Shown here piece by piece: positions 39,830 through 52,279 of a stretch of DNA of 64,000 bases. Both the position numbers and the translations under genes were made by a program. Position 1 is the stretch's first letter; every line of letters begins with the position of its first letter. Below the pieces are notes generated by a model. It did not search any database. It was not told the DNA's origin and saw nothing but the letters and a program-made list of their open reading frames with translations. Source of the DNA: Tolypeutes matacus (Eukaryota > Chordata > Mammalia > Cingulata > Chlamyphoridae); the NCBI GenBank assembly GCA_026826555.1, contig JAKSZT010053883.1, forward strand, positions 28,511,763 through 28,575,762, written 5' to 3'.

Positions 39830-40010
39830 TCCCACAACTGTTTCAAAGGATGGATATCATCTTCCCCACCCAATTTACAGATGAAGAAACTGAGGGTTGG
39901 AGAGGTCATCGACTTGCCCTGGCAAAGTTGATGGTGGCAAAGGCAGGATTCAAACTCAAACTCAGTGCTGCCTGACCAAAACCTTAGCTTTTCTCCTACC
40001 TGTGCTCTTA
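39830..40010 (-). mobile_element. MIR SINE
   Basis: Reversed MIR: CCAATTTACAGATGAAGAAA, CTGAGGGTTGGAGAGG, AGGCAGGATTCAAACTC. Confidence 0.7.
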
Positions 40011-40479
40011 GCTCAGAGAAGCCAAACTTATTAAACACTATTCCGTGGTCAACATGACAGTGAAAATGAATCTGCTAAAAAATAAAATTTTTTAAAAAAG
40101 CAAATAAACAAAAAGGCCTCACAAATTCCACATGCTCTAGAGCTAACCAGAGTGTGGTTTAGCCTTTTCCAGCATGGGGTAGGCACTGAGTTTTTTCAAG
40201 GTCAAGGTCAAATCAGTACAAAACAAAGGAGGCTTCTTGAAGTCCTATGACAACACAACTCTGGGTGCTGGGTGTTATTTTCCCCCATTCTACTGCATCA
40301 GGTCATCCATTTATTGTCCCACGACCCAGAGAGGGGCCCCTATGGTGAACCTCTGGGCTCGAGAAGAAGTGGGTGGCTTTTCAATTGCCGGTGGCTGGCT
40401 GGAAAGTGGGGGGCGAAGGAGTCCCGGAAGGTGCTGTGTGTGACAAATTCTGCTCTGATGTAGCTCAAATCTATCTGGG

Positions 40480-40700
40480 AATGGAAGAAGTGGCACACAT
40501 GTCGTCACCAAGAAATTGCCCAATTTAGCACCAACTACACAATCCAGCAATTAGTTTCTTAAACCGGAACTTGCTAGGGGCTGCCAGGCTGGCGGGGTTG
40601 TTGTTACAAATCTCACTGGGAAACCAGCTGTGTAATTCGCCAGGAGGTTGTCACTGCCCCAAGCAATTACCTTCCAGAAAAAGAATGGAAAATGGGGGGA
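40480..40700. promoter_or_regulatory. Candidate conserved non-coding element
   Basis: Repeat-free sequence with several homeodomain-type cores (CAATTAG, GTAATTC, CAATTAC) and an E-box-like CAGCTG. There is no open frame of interest. The idea of conservation rests on composition only. Confidence 0.3.
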
Positions 40701-40824
40701 GGAAGAGGACTGCAGAAGAAGGAGTGTTTTCGCTTCCTCTCCCCCGGCGCCCAGCCAAATCAGTTGATTTTCCTTTCCTAAGACCTAGGCAACTTGCAAA
40801 CTCTCTGGATCAAAGCATTTATCA

Positions 40825-41060
40825 GTATGGACTCTGTCATGAGACTATCTGTGTTCAAATCCCTCTTCACTGACTTATTAGCTGTGTGTACTCGGGCAGG
40901 TGATTCGCCTCTGTTAGCCTTTCTTGCCATCTGTAAAATGGGAATAATATTACAGCCATATAAAGGAATTAATGATATGATAGGTAACGAGGTAAAGTAT
41001 ATAAATCCCTGAACACCATACCTGGCACATGCTGAATACTCAATAAAAGTAGCTATTTTT
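40825..41060 (+). mobile_element. MIR SINE, nearly full length
   Basis: TGTTCAAATCCCTCTTCACT, ATTAGCTGTGTGTACTCGGG, CATCTGTAAAATGGGAATAA, CACATGCTGAATACTCAATA, in MIR order. Confidence 0.8.
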
Positions 41061-42274
41061 TTAATTTGTACTTTATTTTTATTACTTCCTCCATCAGTTT
41101 ACAGCATGACCTAGGGTAGGTCACTTAATCTCTCTGGGCCTGCCACAGAAGACCAAGGTACTCAGTCAGGGAGAAGATAAGCAGCTCTTACTCAAGATTG
41201 TCCACATTTGGGTGCCCAAGGATGCAGGTGTGCTTGACAAAGGCCAGTATCTCAGAGGTTGACACAAAGTGATGCCTTGGGCAAAGATAAAGATTTCCAA
41301 AGTCAAATACGATCTGGTTCACTCCTCTCTTAGGAAGCTGCCTGGGAAGGCTACAAGCTGGATGGGATGATCCAGATAGCAGCAAGGGAGTACCGTTGCT
41401 TTCTTGCTGGGTGCAGCCCTATCCAGTCTCCTCACATTGAACCCATGAGGTCATCCCCATACTAGTTCTGACAATGCAGAACATACAGCAAGCGAGGTCT
41501 AGAATTCATTTTGCTGCTGGAGGCCTGGGCTCTACCATGTCTATGGATGAGCCATGTGTGTCCCTGGGCTTCCAAAGTTTCAGGATTCACCTACCCACTT
41601 CCTTGCACTATGCTGAGCTAACCAGTATGGCCAGGATTCTGCCTGTTTGCCTATCTAGCCCTCCACCATCCCCTGTCCTGACAGCAGCTGTATGTCCATT
41701 GTGAAAGGGCTGACCACTGGGTACCTTAACACAGAGCCTCTGGCCTGCAGCCCACCCTCACACTCCAGATGGTTCACCTGTGCCCATAGGTAGGAACTCC
41801 CTCCCCCCACCTTCTGCTGGCCTCCTCCTGCATCCAGGTCATCCTGAGCCCCACTGACCATTCTGATGCTGGCTTTGCCCAATTGCTCTTGGCAAGACCT
41901 CTGCAGCTGGGCTGATGCCCTAGTCTCTGGCCTCCCTCAACCCCACTATCCATCCCTATTGTTGAAGACTTGGCCCTTAGCACCCCAGGGGAGAAAACCT
42001 CCTTGTCCTCCTTCCTCTGCCCCACAGAGAAGGAAGGAGGATCAGAATGGAAGCATGGAGGTTTGGGGTCTTATTCATTTACCTTCATTACTTTATTTTA
42101 TCTAATTAACTCTTCCTGGGGGCTTAGGGCAGAAACTTTACTGAAAAAAAAATGGGTTTATTGGCCCCAAACACTCAATACATTTAAGCAGTTTCAAGTC
42201 TAAATCCATCTCCTGACCCAATAGGATGGTGTTCAGTCTGTGAATAATGCATACTACCTATAATCTCTTTGAAA

Positions 42275-42640
42275 ATCCCACCTCAGGGGGCTTTGTACTT
42301 GATGTTCTCTCTGCTGGAATGTGCTGCCCCAGATATTCCCATGCCTTCCTCCTTCTCATCTTTTGGGTCTCAGCTCAGAGAGGCCTTCTCTGACCACTCA
42401 CTCTAACCAGTCAAACCCACCCCCTAGGCATGCTATACATCAGCCTGTTTCATTGCTGTCATAGCACTCCTTGCTCTTTGAAATAATTTTCTTTGTCTAT
42501 TACATGCTTATAGTAAGTCTCTCAGAGTAGAACATAAACTCCAAGAGGGGAAAGACTAGGTCTGTCTCATTTGCTGCAGTATCCTGAGTGTCTAGAACAA
42601 TGCCTAGCATGTAACAGGTGCTCAAAAAATGCCACCCACA
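42275..42640 (+). mobile_element. L2 LINE 3' end
   Basis: CTCTGCTGGAATGTGCTGCC, CTCAGCTCAGAGAGGCCTTC, ATAAACTCCAAGAGGGGAAA, ATGTAACAGGTGCTCAAAAA. Confidence 0.8.
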
Positions 42641-43309
42641 TGTACTTTACTGCTGGCCCAACAGCCCACAGAAAGGACTTCTCCTCCTTTCCCTCTAAAG
42701 GCCTTGGAGAGCATTTGGAAGATTTGGTATCAGAAATCCAGCCTCTAACCCAAACCCTTTTCATCTTGTTTATCTAGCCCCTCTCAATTGGCAGATGTGC
42801 TCCTTTGCATAGTTCAAGGAAGCTAGTGGGGAGTGGGGAGTGGGGTGGTAAGAGGAAGAAAAGTGAGGTTGAGAGGAAGGGCTCCAGGCTGAGTTGCAGG
42901 AGCAGGGCACAGGGTCCACCACCCAGTCCCCAGCAGGTCTCTTCAGACTTGCTGGGCCCCAGCTCCTCTCCCAGCCAAGGCCATGTGGCCAAGATGCATC
43001 AGAAGCCAAGACTGGGCTTCTTCCTCCTTCTCCAGGGCTGCCAAGGGCCCCTCGAGGTACAATTCAAGTGACATCCCATGCTGAACAGGCCTCACTCCGT
43101 CATGCCCCCTACTCACAGCTCTGGCAAATCTTCTGCCCAGTCTCCGCTAACTCCTCATTTCTGTCAGCTGAACCCATTCTCAGGCCATACCTACACTCCC
43201 CACTTGATAGTCTCCAGGAGACGTCTTTGGGGAAAGTCATACCTGCCCACTGCTAAGAGGGAGGAGTCCCAGGACCAGAACTTCTGTAGGACCCTGGTCA
43301 TGGGCAGCT

Positions 43310-43510
43310 GGTGAGAGAGACTTTGGAACTGCTCAGGTTCAAATCCCCGGTCGACCAGTTACTAGACATGTGACCCTTGGGTAAGTCCCTTCAGCTTTCT
43401 CAAGTTCCATTTCCTCATCTTTCGAAAGGGAGTAAGAAGAGTCCCTCTGTCATTGTGATGTCATGAGGGTTAATAAGATAATGCAAGTAAAATGTTCAGC
43501 ATAGGCTGAG
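43310..43510 (+). mobile_element. MIR SINE
   Basis: TCAGGTTCAAATCCCCGGTC, AGACATGTGACCCTTGGGTA, TTCCATTTCCTCATCTTTCG. Confidence 0.75.
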
Positions 43511-43894
43511 GGTTAGCTATTGATAACTAGAGAGAAACCACTAAAATGCATGAGATCTGGGAACAGGGTCTCTGAGAGGCTTCCCAGACAGCCTTGGGCT
43601 GAGTCAGGTTTGGATCAGAAATGGGTACTCTCAAACTCATTTGTCTCATGCATCTAGAAATTTGTTTGCCTGGGCTCCTTTTGAAGACCTCCCACACCCT
43701 GAGCATGTGAAAGACAGCAGAGGAGTCCTGGCAGCCAAAGACAGTGGCATTTGAGAGGCCTAGAGACTTCCACGCAGCCAGGGCTGGTGTTCTCTCTTCT
43801 GACTCTGGGAACCTGGAAGGGAAAGTCCAGGGAAACCACAGCTGGGTATTGGAGAGACAGTCATCTGCCAGCAACCATTACATCGCAGCCTACC

Positions 43895-44015
43895 TGCATG
43901 AACACAAACAAATCGTTTTGTCTGTTTGAGCCTCGATCTTCTCATCTGCTCAATAGGGGTAATAATATCTACCTCCTAAAGTTGAGGCAATGAGTAAATA
44001 AGCTGATCTATCAAG
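43895..44015 (+). mobile_element. MIR SINE 3' fragment
   Basis: GTTTGAGCCTCGATCTTCTC, CATCTGCTCAATAGGGGTAA, AAGTTGAGGCAATGAG. Confidence 0.55.
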
Positions 44016-44639
44016 ACAACTTGCACATATGTCTCCATAGGTTGGTTTCTCTCAACTTTAGCAGTCTAGAGCCTTCTTTCATTTGTTTGTGTTTGATGAG
44101 GTTTAAGTTTCTGCTTTCCTGACTTCAAGGATGCTGCAAGCCCTGAGCATGCCTGGGTCACCAGAGGACAACCGGAAGGGGCCTAAGCTCATGGGGCTGG
44201 AGCAACTCAGCAGGCCAGGCCCATGACCTTTCCTAGTCTCTGGTCCAGTGCAGGGCCAGAGCTCAGGACTATGTACTGGGCTAGCACACTGTCCCATAAG
44301 CGCAGGAAGTTACTTCCCTCCTTGTGTTGAGATGGAATAGGGCCTGCCAACACCAGGACCCGTCTCCTCCTTCTGGGCCTCTCCCACAGGGGAATCAAGC
44401 ACAGGGCAGGGCACACCCAGAATGCCACAGAGTATCGTCGGTTGGCTGACTCCCTGATTCACACAGGGATACCTCCATCCCTTTAGCTCTGGCTGAAACT
44501 CTGCTTAACTCTGCTCAAGCCTCAGGGGTGTCTGAGCCCTTGCTCTCCTCTCTGGATTTCTGGGCTTAGCAGGAGCTAGGACCACAGTGGGAAAAGTGTG
44601 GGGAGAGAAAGCAGCACAGACTGTGAGAGTCCTCTGTGT

Positions 44640-44910
44640 GGAGAGCCTATCCTCTTGACTTTGCCCTCTCACGAAGCTCAGTGTCCTCTTTTCCAAGAAG
44701 TCTTCCTAAGAGTGTGCCACACCATCAATCCCAGGGCACAGCAGTTGTTCCCTCCTCTTGGGTCCCCTACTTCTACCCAATGAGTTGGGGAAATATTTAT
44801 TTGCAGGCTGTGAGCTCTGTAAAGCCCAGGATTCTTCTGATCTATGGATAGGTCTGTATGGATAACCTGGCATACAGAAGGTACTCAATAAGTTCAGACT
44901 TAGTGATTGA
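44640..44910 (+). mobile_element. L2 LINE 3' end, diverged
   Basis: CCAAGAAGTCTTCCTAAGAG, CAGGCTGTGAGCTCTG, GCATACAGAAGGTACTCAAT. Confidence 0.55.
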
Positions 44911-45169
44911 GTCACTTAGAAAGGCTGAAGCATATGGAGAGAGGGAGAAACCAAAGAAGACAAGGAGGGAAGTAACTTCCTGCAGCTAAACCAGACACCC
45001 CCAGCAGACAGAGCTGGTCTAGTGTGGTGTGGGTTTCCTGAAGAGTGCTGAGGGTCCCGTCCAGAGAGACATGCAAGCAGAGGATGATATAGAGGGGATT
45101 CAAGCACAGAACACACTTCAGACCAGACAACCTCTGGTGCCCTTCACCTCTGAAGTCTAAAATTTAGCT

Positions 45170-45385
45170 CTTCAAATGCCTGTGTTAAGTTCTTTAGGTG
45201 CATTTTCTCATGCAGTCTTCACAACTGTCCTATGGAATAGGTATCATTATTACACACCCATTTTACAGATGAGGAAAGTGAGGCTTAGAAATATAAAGAA
45301 AATTGACCAAGGTCACATGGGTGGTAGAAGAGGGACTTGAATCCAGGTCTGTGGCCAGGCCCAACACTCTCAACCACTAGAGACC
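45170..45385 (-). mobile_element. MIR SINE
   Basis: Reversed MIR: TATTACACACCCATTTTACA, GATGAGGAAAGTGAGGC, AAGGTCACATGGGTGGTAGA. Confidence 0.8.
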
Positions 45386-46699
45386 AAGCACAGACTGAAG
45401 AGAGCACCTCGAAAGGAGCATGTCTCTCTGTCCACAATGGTAGGATGAGGCCACCAGGAGGACCCCAGCATGCCCTGACCCACTGCTCAGTCTCAGGAAA
45501 ATGTCATCCCTGCCATCCCTCCTTTGAGCATGGGGATACATGTTCCCAAAACTGCTCATTCACAATTTATACCCACATGTTCTTCTGGAGGCAAATTATG
45601 TAGCCAGACAGTCATACACACACAACTCACATGACATTTGTCCTCACATATACAGTCATTGTCCCATAATGTACACAGATACACATAAATTTGTCCCTCC
45701 AGGATTAATACATGTCTATTTTCACCCAATAGGTACTGATGCTTAGTGTATAGACCTGTTTATTTTCACAGAGCTTGCACAGATACAAAACCTTACATGC
45801 ATGTTCACATGATTATCCTCACATGACATACATGCTCATTTCCCATCACTTACGTACCCACCTCTGCTCAATGTCACACACCAAATCCTCCCCCAGTGAG
45901 AACTTCATCCATTGTTCCCAGATCCGATACTAGGCCCAGCTGAGTGATGAAGCTCCCTCCCTCTGGGGTTGGCCAGGCATCCCTGAGAGGGGAAGAAGGC
46001 TCGGCCTGCCTGTGATGGATGGAATTAATCTACTGAGCTGGAGAAACTAAATAATTAAATCCCTAATCACCCCCCAAGTCAACCCAGGCCAATATAGCTG
46101 AGGGAGGGAGGGGGCGCTGAGGCCCAGACTAATATCCTAGAGAGGAGGAGGGGCTTGGGAAAAGAGGGACAGACAGAACCCTCCAGCCCTGGGAGGGTCT
46201 CTGGCTGGCTGACAGGCAGACAGAAGACAGACAGTCATGGATGGTCCTCCAGTGGTTTCCATGTGGAAATGGAACTGCTTGGGAAGATGGCCCATCACCA
46301 CCCAGGAAAACAGGGTGAGAGGGAGGGCCAGGGCCACAGCTCCCCTCCCTCCAGCCCAGAGCCCTTCCTGCCCCTCCACAGGATGCATCCTGGGAGTGTA
46401 AGGGGACGGCAGACAGGACACTTAGGGTGCCCAGGACCATAGCAGCCAAGAGAAACAGTGTCTGTCCAAAGAGAGGCTGAGTTGGGTCGGTTGGGCCTTG
46501 GCACACCCCTGCCCCACCCAGCCTGGCACGGACTGGCAAGGAAAGACCCCTTTGCATGTGCACCTGCTTCCCTCAGGAAGTGGGTCCTGCATGTGGATGA
46601 GGCTGAGGCCTGGGTAGGGGGGCTCAGGGAATCAGCCTGGGAACAGACTCTAGTCCGATTGGCTGAAAAGTGGGTCATTTTCCTTTTGAAAAATAGTGA

Positions 46700-47350
46700 G
46701 AAAATGGAGAAGTAGGTCGGGCTCTCATCCCCTCAGCCCCAGGCACCATCCCGATTTGCGGGCTGGGGAGAGGGGGAGAGGCCTGCACCTGCTGAAGCCA
46801 CATCTCCCCTGGGACCCCCGCCAGGGCAGCCATCCACGGCGCAGGAGGCCGAGGTCATCACTGCTCAGGACACCCAAGGACAGGCACCTCCTGAGGCCAG
46901 GGCTGGACCGCCAGCCCCTCCAGCCCTGGGGGCCCTGGGACAGAGGAGCCAGGGCAGGGTCCAGCTGGAGGGGCAGAGGGTCCAGCACACAGGGCCCTGA
47001 AGAGCCCCCTCCCACCCTCACGTGGGTCGTGATGCCTCCTCTCCTCTCTTCTCCCTTTCCTCATCGTCCACGTGGGCAGAGTCGTTGCCATGACACCGCG
47101 GGCAGGTGGGCGGCTCTGGCGGCTGTCTCGGCCCAACCCCCATGCTCAGAGCCCAGGTGGGAGGGGAGCGACTGCAGGGCCCCCGCCTCTAGCCTGAGAG
47201 AAGAGAGGAGAGAGGCAGAAGACTCCATGCACCCGGAACCTGGAAGGGGTTCTAGCCCCGGCTTCCTGGGGATGAGGCACGGAGGTCTGAGAGCTGAACT
47301 CTGAGAGAGGATCCTTAGGCTCAACACCCCTCCCCACCAGAGGTCAGTGA
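46700..47350. promoter_or_regulatory. GC-rich non-repeat block in DLGAP3 intron 1 with paired E-boxes
   Basis: This stretch stands out as GC-rich and free of obvious repeats. It holds two CACGTGGG E-boxes exactly 50 bp apart (47019-47026 and 47069-47076), and GTTGCCATGACACC, an X-box-like half site, at 47084-47097. It could be an enhancer or an alternative promoter. A 202-codon plus-strand frame here is R-, P- and S-rich, unlike any family I know. Confidence 0.35.
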
Positions 47351-48089
47351 GTGGCAAGGGGCAGGGCTGACCCACTGCTCCCACTTCATCCTCCTTTTCT
47401 CATCAGACCGCCTCACAGCTTTCCCCCCACACTTACATCTTAGTCCCTTCATGCTAGCAGCTGATTGGTCCTGCCAGAGATCTAACCTCAGTTTCTCTTT
47501 CTGCAACAAGCTCAATTCTCTGTGCTGTCTTGGGAGAGAGAGAAACAACCAAAGTTGAGGCTCTCAGAGGAATTCCTCCCCTATCGCTAAACCTCAGCCA
47601 GTCCTTTTAAGATCCGGGCCCCTTTTCCTGGTTCTCCCCACATTTCACATCACAGCCTCAGGGGACAACTTACTCCAGAGCCCACACTTGGCCAAGGCAT
47701 CCCCTGGGGGTGCAAGGCCCCACCACCTCAGGAGAGAGGACCGGGAGTGGAGCAGGGAGAGGAAGAGAGGAGAGAGGGAGGTGTGTGGGGGGGTGGATGG
47801 GGCGGACAGCAGACACTCCTGTCTCCCACCACATCTGGCTCCCAGCTCAGAACTCTCCATAATCAGCCCCCTTCTCTCAGGGTCCACTCACCTCCCTCTG
47901 TGTGTCTCTCAATCTCAGTTTGTGGCTCTGACTTCCTGTGGTCCTTCCCATTATGTTCTGCATCACTGAGGGAATGGAACCACAGGGTCCCCTGCATGGC
48001 AGCCCTGGCTGGCAGGTGGTGGTGGCAAGACCCAAAAGGAAGGGAGAATGGCAGCCAGGGTTACTCAACAAATAGGCTCGACACCCCTC

Positions 48090-48640
48090 CCCACCATTCC
48101 AAGCCGGGCACTCTTCTGGACACAGTGGATAGAGCAGTGAACAAAACAGATGATGCTCCCATGGCTCAAGAAGTTTCTATTCTAGTGGAGAAAGAAGAGG
48201 ATAAACAAATATATGAAATAATGGTGGTGGTAAGTGCTGTAATAACAAGTGATAATAAAGTGGAGTGAGGGGATAGGATGACAAACTGTTAGGGAAGATC
48301 TCTCCAAAAAGGTGATTTTTGAGCAAAAGCGAGGGGGCGGGTCATGTGGATACCTGGGGGAAGAGTATCACAGGCTGAAGGAACAGCAAATACAATGGCC
48401 TGGAGGTGGGATTGTGCACAGCAGAGTGCGGGAGAAGAGCAGCCCCTAAGATCAGGAAGGTAACCAGGGGCTATGCAATAGGTAGCATTAATGTTGCTCA
48501 GGCCTCACTAAGCACTCTGGATTTCACTCTAAGTGAGACGGAAATCCATTGGAAAGGTGTGACTTCATCCTACTCTGACTGCTTTTACGGAAGAGTCTAC
48601 TGAGATGGGGCTGGCAAGGGTGGAAGTAGAGAGACCAGCT
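48090..48640 (+). repeat. Ancient interspersed repeat, another copy
   Basis: GATAGAGCAGTGAACAAAAC, CTATTCTAGTGGAGAAAGAA, GGAACAGCAAATACAATGGC and GTGGAAGTAGAGAGACCAGC give the 5' half of the family also seen at 26.4 and 29.8 kb. Confidence 0.6.
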
Positions 48641-48990
48641 GGGACACTACCTCTCCCTGAAATATTCTTTTCCACAGTTGCCCACCTGGGCAACATCTGC
48701 TCATCTGTGGCACCTTGGCCCCAGGCCTTCCATTCCATAGGAGTATCTATGCATACTTGACCAAATCCCTCCTCTCCCCAAGCCAGAATTTACCATTCCC
48801 TCTTTATATCCCTACCACCCCCCATGAACACTTATTTCCTCCTGTCTTAACACTCTCCTTACTTGGTCCCAGGTCTTTTACCCTCTTTAAACCTTAAGCC
48901 ACCTGAAGTCAAGGACCATCCCCAGAGTCTAGCACAGTACGTGGCACATTACCGGGAAACAACATTGGATGAATGAATGGATGTATTGGG
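48641..48990 (+). mobile_element. L2 LINE 3' end
   Basis: CCCTGAAATATTCTTTTCCA, CTGAAGTCAAGGACCATCCC, AGTACGTGGCACATTAC, ending ATGAATGAATGG. Confidence 0.65.
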
Positions 48991-49725
48991 TGAGGCACAT
49001 GTGATGGAGAAGGGAGTACTTTTCAGGTCCTTGTGAACCTGGATGAGTGAAGTGCACATGTATGTATGTGGTCACGGGTTGTAATCAGGTCGATGTTAGC
49101 ATATGCCCACATATTTCTGTACACTATGTTCACATGCATAAGTGTATTAGTATGTATGTGCAGGTTGACAAATCCCTGTGTTGGTATGTATGCTCACCTA
49201 GATTTTTTTGTATATGAACATAGTACAAAGTGCACTTATACTGAGATATGCAAATTATGGCATAGACAAGTAATATTCAAATAATATCAAAGTAATGTGC
49301 ACATTTACATGTATTCACATATTGCCATGTACCTATATGTGTGAGGCATATACACACACTTGGCTTCCCTAATGTCCCCTGCCCCTTTCATCCATTAAGG
49401 TCAACCTGTTCTCTTTGATGCTTTAAACCTCTGTAGTAATGTTAAAATTTCATCTCCCAAACTCTTTCCACACATACAATCCTGAGCACTACAGGGTGTG
49501 AACAGCCTTGGGCTCGACTCCTTTCTCAGCTGTCCCCAAGGCATTTCTAGGTTTTTCCTTTGCAAACTCCCCTCATATGGATGGTAGTGGGGAAGAGTTG
49601 GCTCCCCGGGACATAAGAATTTGAGCCTCAAGGACCTTGCTTTCTGGAAAATAGCCACAAGGCACTAGAGTGTGGATGAAGTTCAAGCTATTGGGAAAAC
49701 AACTTTTGGGGAGACCCAATGTTCA

Positions 49726-49775
49726 GTCTCTCTCTGTCTCTGTCTCTCTATCTCTCTGTCTCTCTCACACACACT
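49726..49775. repeat. CT-rich simple sequence, (TCTC)n-like
   Basis: About 50 bp of interrupted TCTG/TCTC units running into CACACACA. Confidence 0.85.
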
Positions 49776-52210
49776 TAAATTCATTCACATGTATGCCTCC
49801 ACTGAGATACATATATTCATGTGTTGTTAATTCACGCATGGTTATATACACAGGCTTAAACTCACATATACACATCACTGGATGAGTACACCACATATAC
49901 ACATAGGCTGAATAAGTAATTGCCTTCACAGTCACATATATACATGGAAACATACATAGATTCATACATAAACTGTATATATACATGTATGCATGTGTCT
50001 ACACTTATACACCTAAATTCATAAATGTGTTTGTGCACATAGATACAGCAGACTCACACAAACTTATACCCAGCCCTTCTCCTGGCTCCTACCCCATTCA
50101 CAATGCCAAGAGGCTGTATTTTCTCCTAGTGACATCACAAGTTTGCATTTGCTCTCTCCACTTGGAAAGTTTTTCCTATTATCAGTAGAATATACCCCAC
50201 TCCTGGACATAGCCCAGTCCCACCTACTCTCAGAAAGAAAGAAAAAAGTCATTTTAAAAGAGGGTTTTGTTGTCCCCTTGTTTCATTCCTGGAGAAACCA
50301 ATATTTCCTAATACAACCTGGGTGGGGTTACTATTGGAACCTTTGAGTCCACCCACGAGGCAGCTCCTCCCCCATATACACAACCCTTTAATTCCAAAAA
50401 GGGAAATGAAGGGAAAATGTCAAGGCTAGAGTTCTTCCTCTTAGTACTTCTGGGTAGGGTCCACTGCTCCCAGATTCCAAAATAGTTATTGGGGCAGAGG
50501 AAGGAACCGTGATGAAATTATCTGTGGGTCCTAAAACCTCCTGCCCCTCTTCTTCCCTAGATGGAAGCTTCATGATGTGTAGGGAGCCCCTCCCAGCCCA
50601 GCTGAGGGCCCTGCCCAGGGAGAGGCTAAACCTGGAGGCTTAAAAAATGTAGAAGGTGACCTGAGTTCAAGATAACAAAAGAACTAAGTATTTAAAAGCA
50701 GGGGCTGGGTAGGGATCAAGGAAACACACCACAGACACCTCTTGGCAGGGAAATGGCTGCTGGAACACTATATCATGAATAGCAGGGCTCTCCAAGGGGC
50801 CAGGGAGAAGGGGGTGGACATCCAGCATTCTATGTGGGGGTGGAAGGGTGACTGCTTCAGGCAGTAGCAGCAGCTCCAAAGTAAAGTCTTATCAAAGCTG
50901 TTATGTAACTAAGGGAGCTGAGTGAAGCACAAACACCTCCCCTCTCCAAACAGGCACCCACACCCACACCCACCACCTCCCAGCACCCACTGCATAGAAA
51001 AACTCAGCTCCTCCCAAGCAGCTAGAGAAGGGGAGAAATCATCTTGATGGGTTACATTAAAAACACAATGGATGAAGGGCTCTTTATTAACCAGAAGTCA
51101 CATATGGGAAGGTATGAACTGGTTCAGCTTGGGGCCCCTAGATACTTCCCCCTTTTCTTGAACTCTCTGCCACACCCAATTTTTGCCCAGCATCATCTGG
51201 AAATCCTCTCCTTCCTCTCCCCCCGACCAAAGGATCCCATTTGAATATTTGATTGTGCCCTTGGGGATGGGAGGTGAAGCTGCCATCAACCCCTCCTGCC
51301 TGTTCCCCCACAGTCTCATCTGCATGTCCTGACATTTGGCTCTTGTCCCCTTGGGATGACAAGGGAAGGGACCTGGAGAAATAACTCCTTGCTCTGATCC
51401 CTTCAGATTACAAGGAAGGAGCATACAAAGCCAGATAATTTAAGTGATCCTGACCCTAGGTCATGGGGGAAAGATTTCCAGAGGAACTGAGGACTGAAAC
51501 CCAGATTCTATCCCCCAATTTGAATATTTTTACCCCCCCAGATCTTCCTCTTTTCCCACTGCCCTGTCTACAGTAGCCTCCTACTTCCATGCTTTATGGT
51601 ACTGAACAACCCCACCCACTCCCTGAATCCTTTGCTTGGAAATCTTCCTCCCCAACAGAAGCCTTTCCCAACCCTTGTTCTGAGCTATAGTTGAAATGAC
51701 CAGAGCACGAGACAGGCTAGCAGAATATCTTAGTGGGCCCTGTTCTGAATTCCAAAATATAGTGGGCAGAGGAATACCAAATGGTCAATCAAATTATCCT
51801 GAACTCCTGATCTCTTTCCATCCCAACCTAACCAGGAAGTCCCAAGCTCTTCTAATCCAGAATTGCCTTGAGTCTGAACTCCCTGGGACCCACTAGGAGA
51901 AAAGCTAGTGCCAGTACCCTTAAGATTGTTTCACTAAAACGACCCCATGAGAAAATATCTCACAGTCACAATATCACCCAAAAGCAAAGTTGTTTTGGAA
52001 AAGGAGGCAGGGGGCTAAACTGGGAAAAGTGAGTTCCTTTCCATATACAGCTAACTGTGAGGCCCAGAGCAAAAGGAAGAACCAGAGTCTAGGTTTCCAT
52101 CCAGGGGTTCTGTCCATGGAAAGTGGGTCATCTGGAGAATTTTTCTAGTGAGCCCTCAGCACTGCCCAGCAGCCTTCCCATCATCAGGCCAGAGCGCTAA
52201 CGCAGCTCCG

Positions 52211-52279
52211 TTCAGCACTTGGGACAGCTCCCTCGGAGCGAATCCCTGTCGAGTACCGTTCAGCACTCGGGACAGCTCC
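52211..52279 (+). promoter_or_regulatory. Tandem pair of RE1/NRSE-like REST-binding sites in DLGAP3 intron 1
   Basis: Two 21-bp matches to the RE1 motif begin at 52211 and 52259. Each has left half TTCAGCAC and right half GGGACAGCTCC; they differ only at the tenth base. Against the canonical RE1, each right half has T for G near its end (CAGCTCC rather than CAGCGCC). The two lie 48 bp apart, start to start, within a partial duplication that includes the preceding CCG. REST represses neuronal genes in non-neuronal cells, so this fits DLGAP3, which is expressed in neurons. Binding itself is inferred. Confidence 0.75.

Noticed and set aside
46696..47304. 202-codon plus-strand frame in intron 1
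   Set aside because: Low-complexity R/P/S protein with no splice or start support; more likely regulatory GC-rich DNA.
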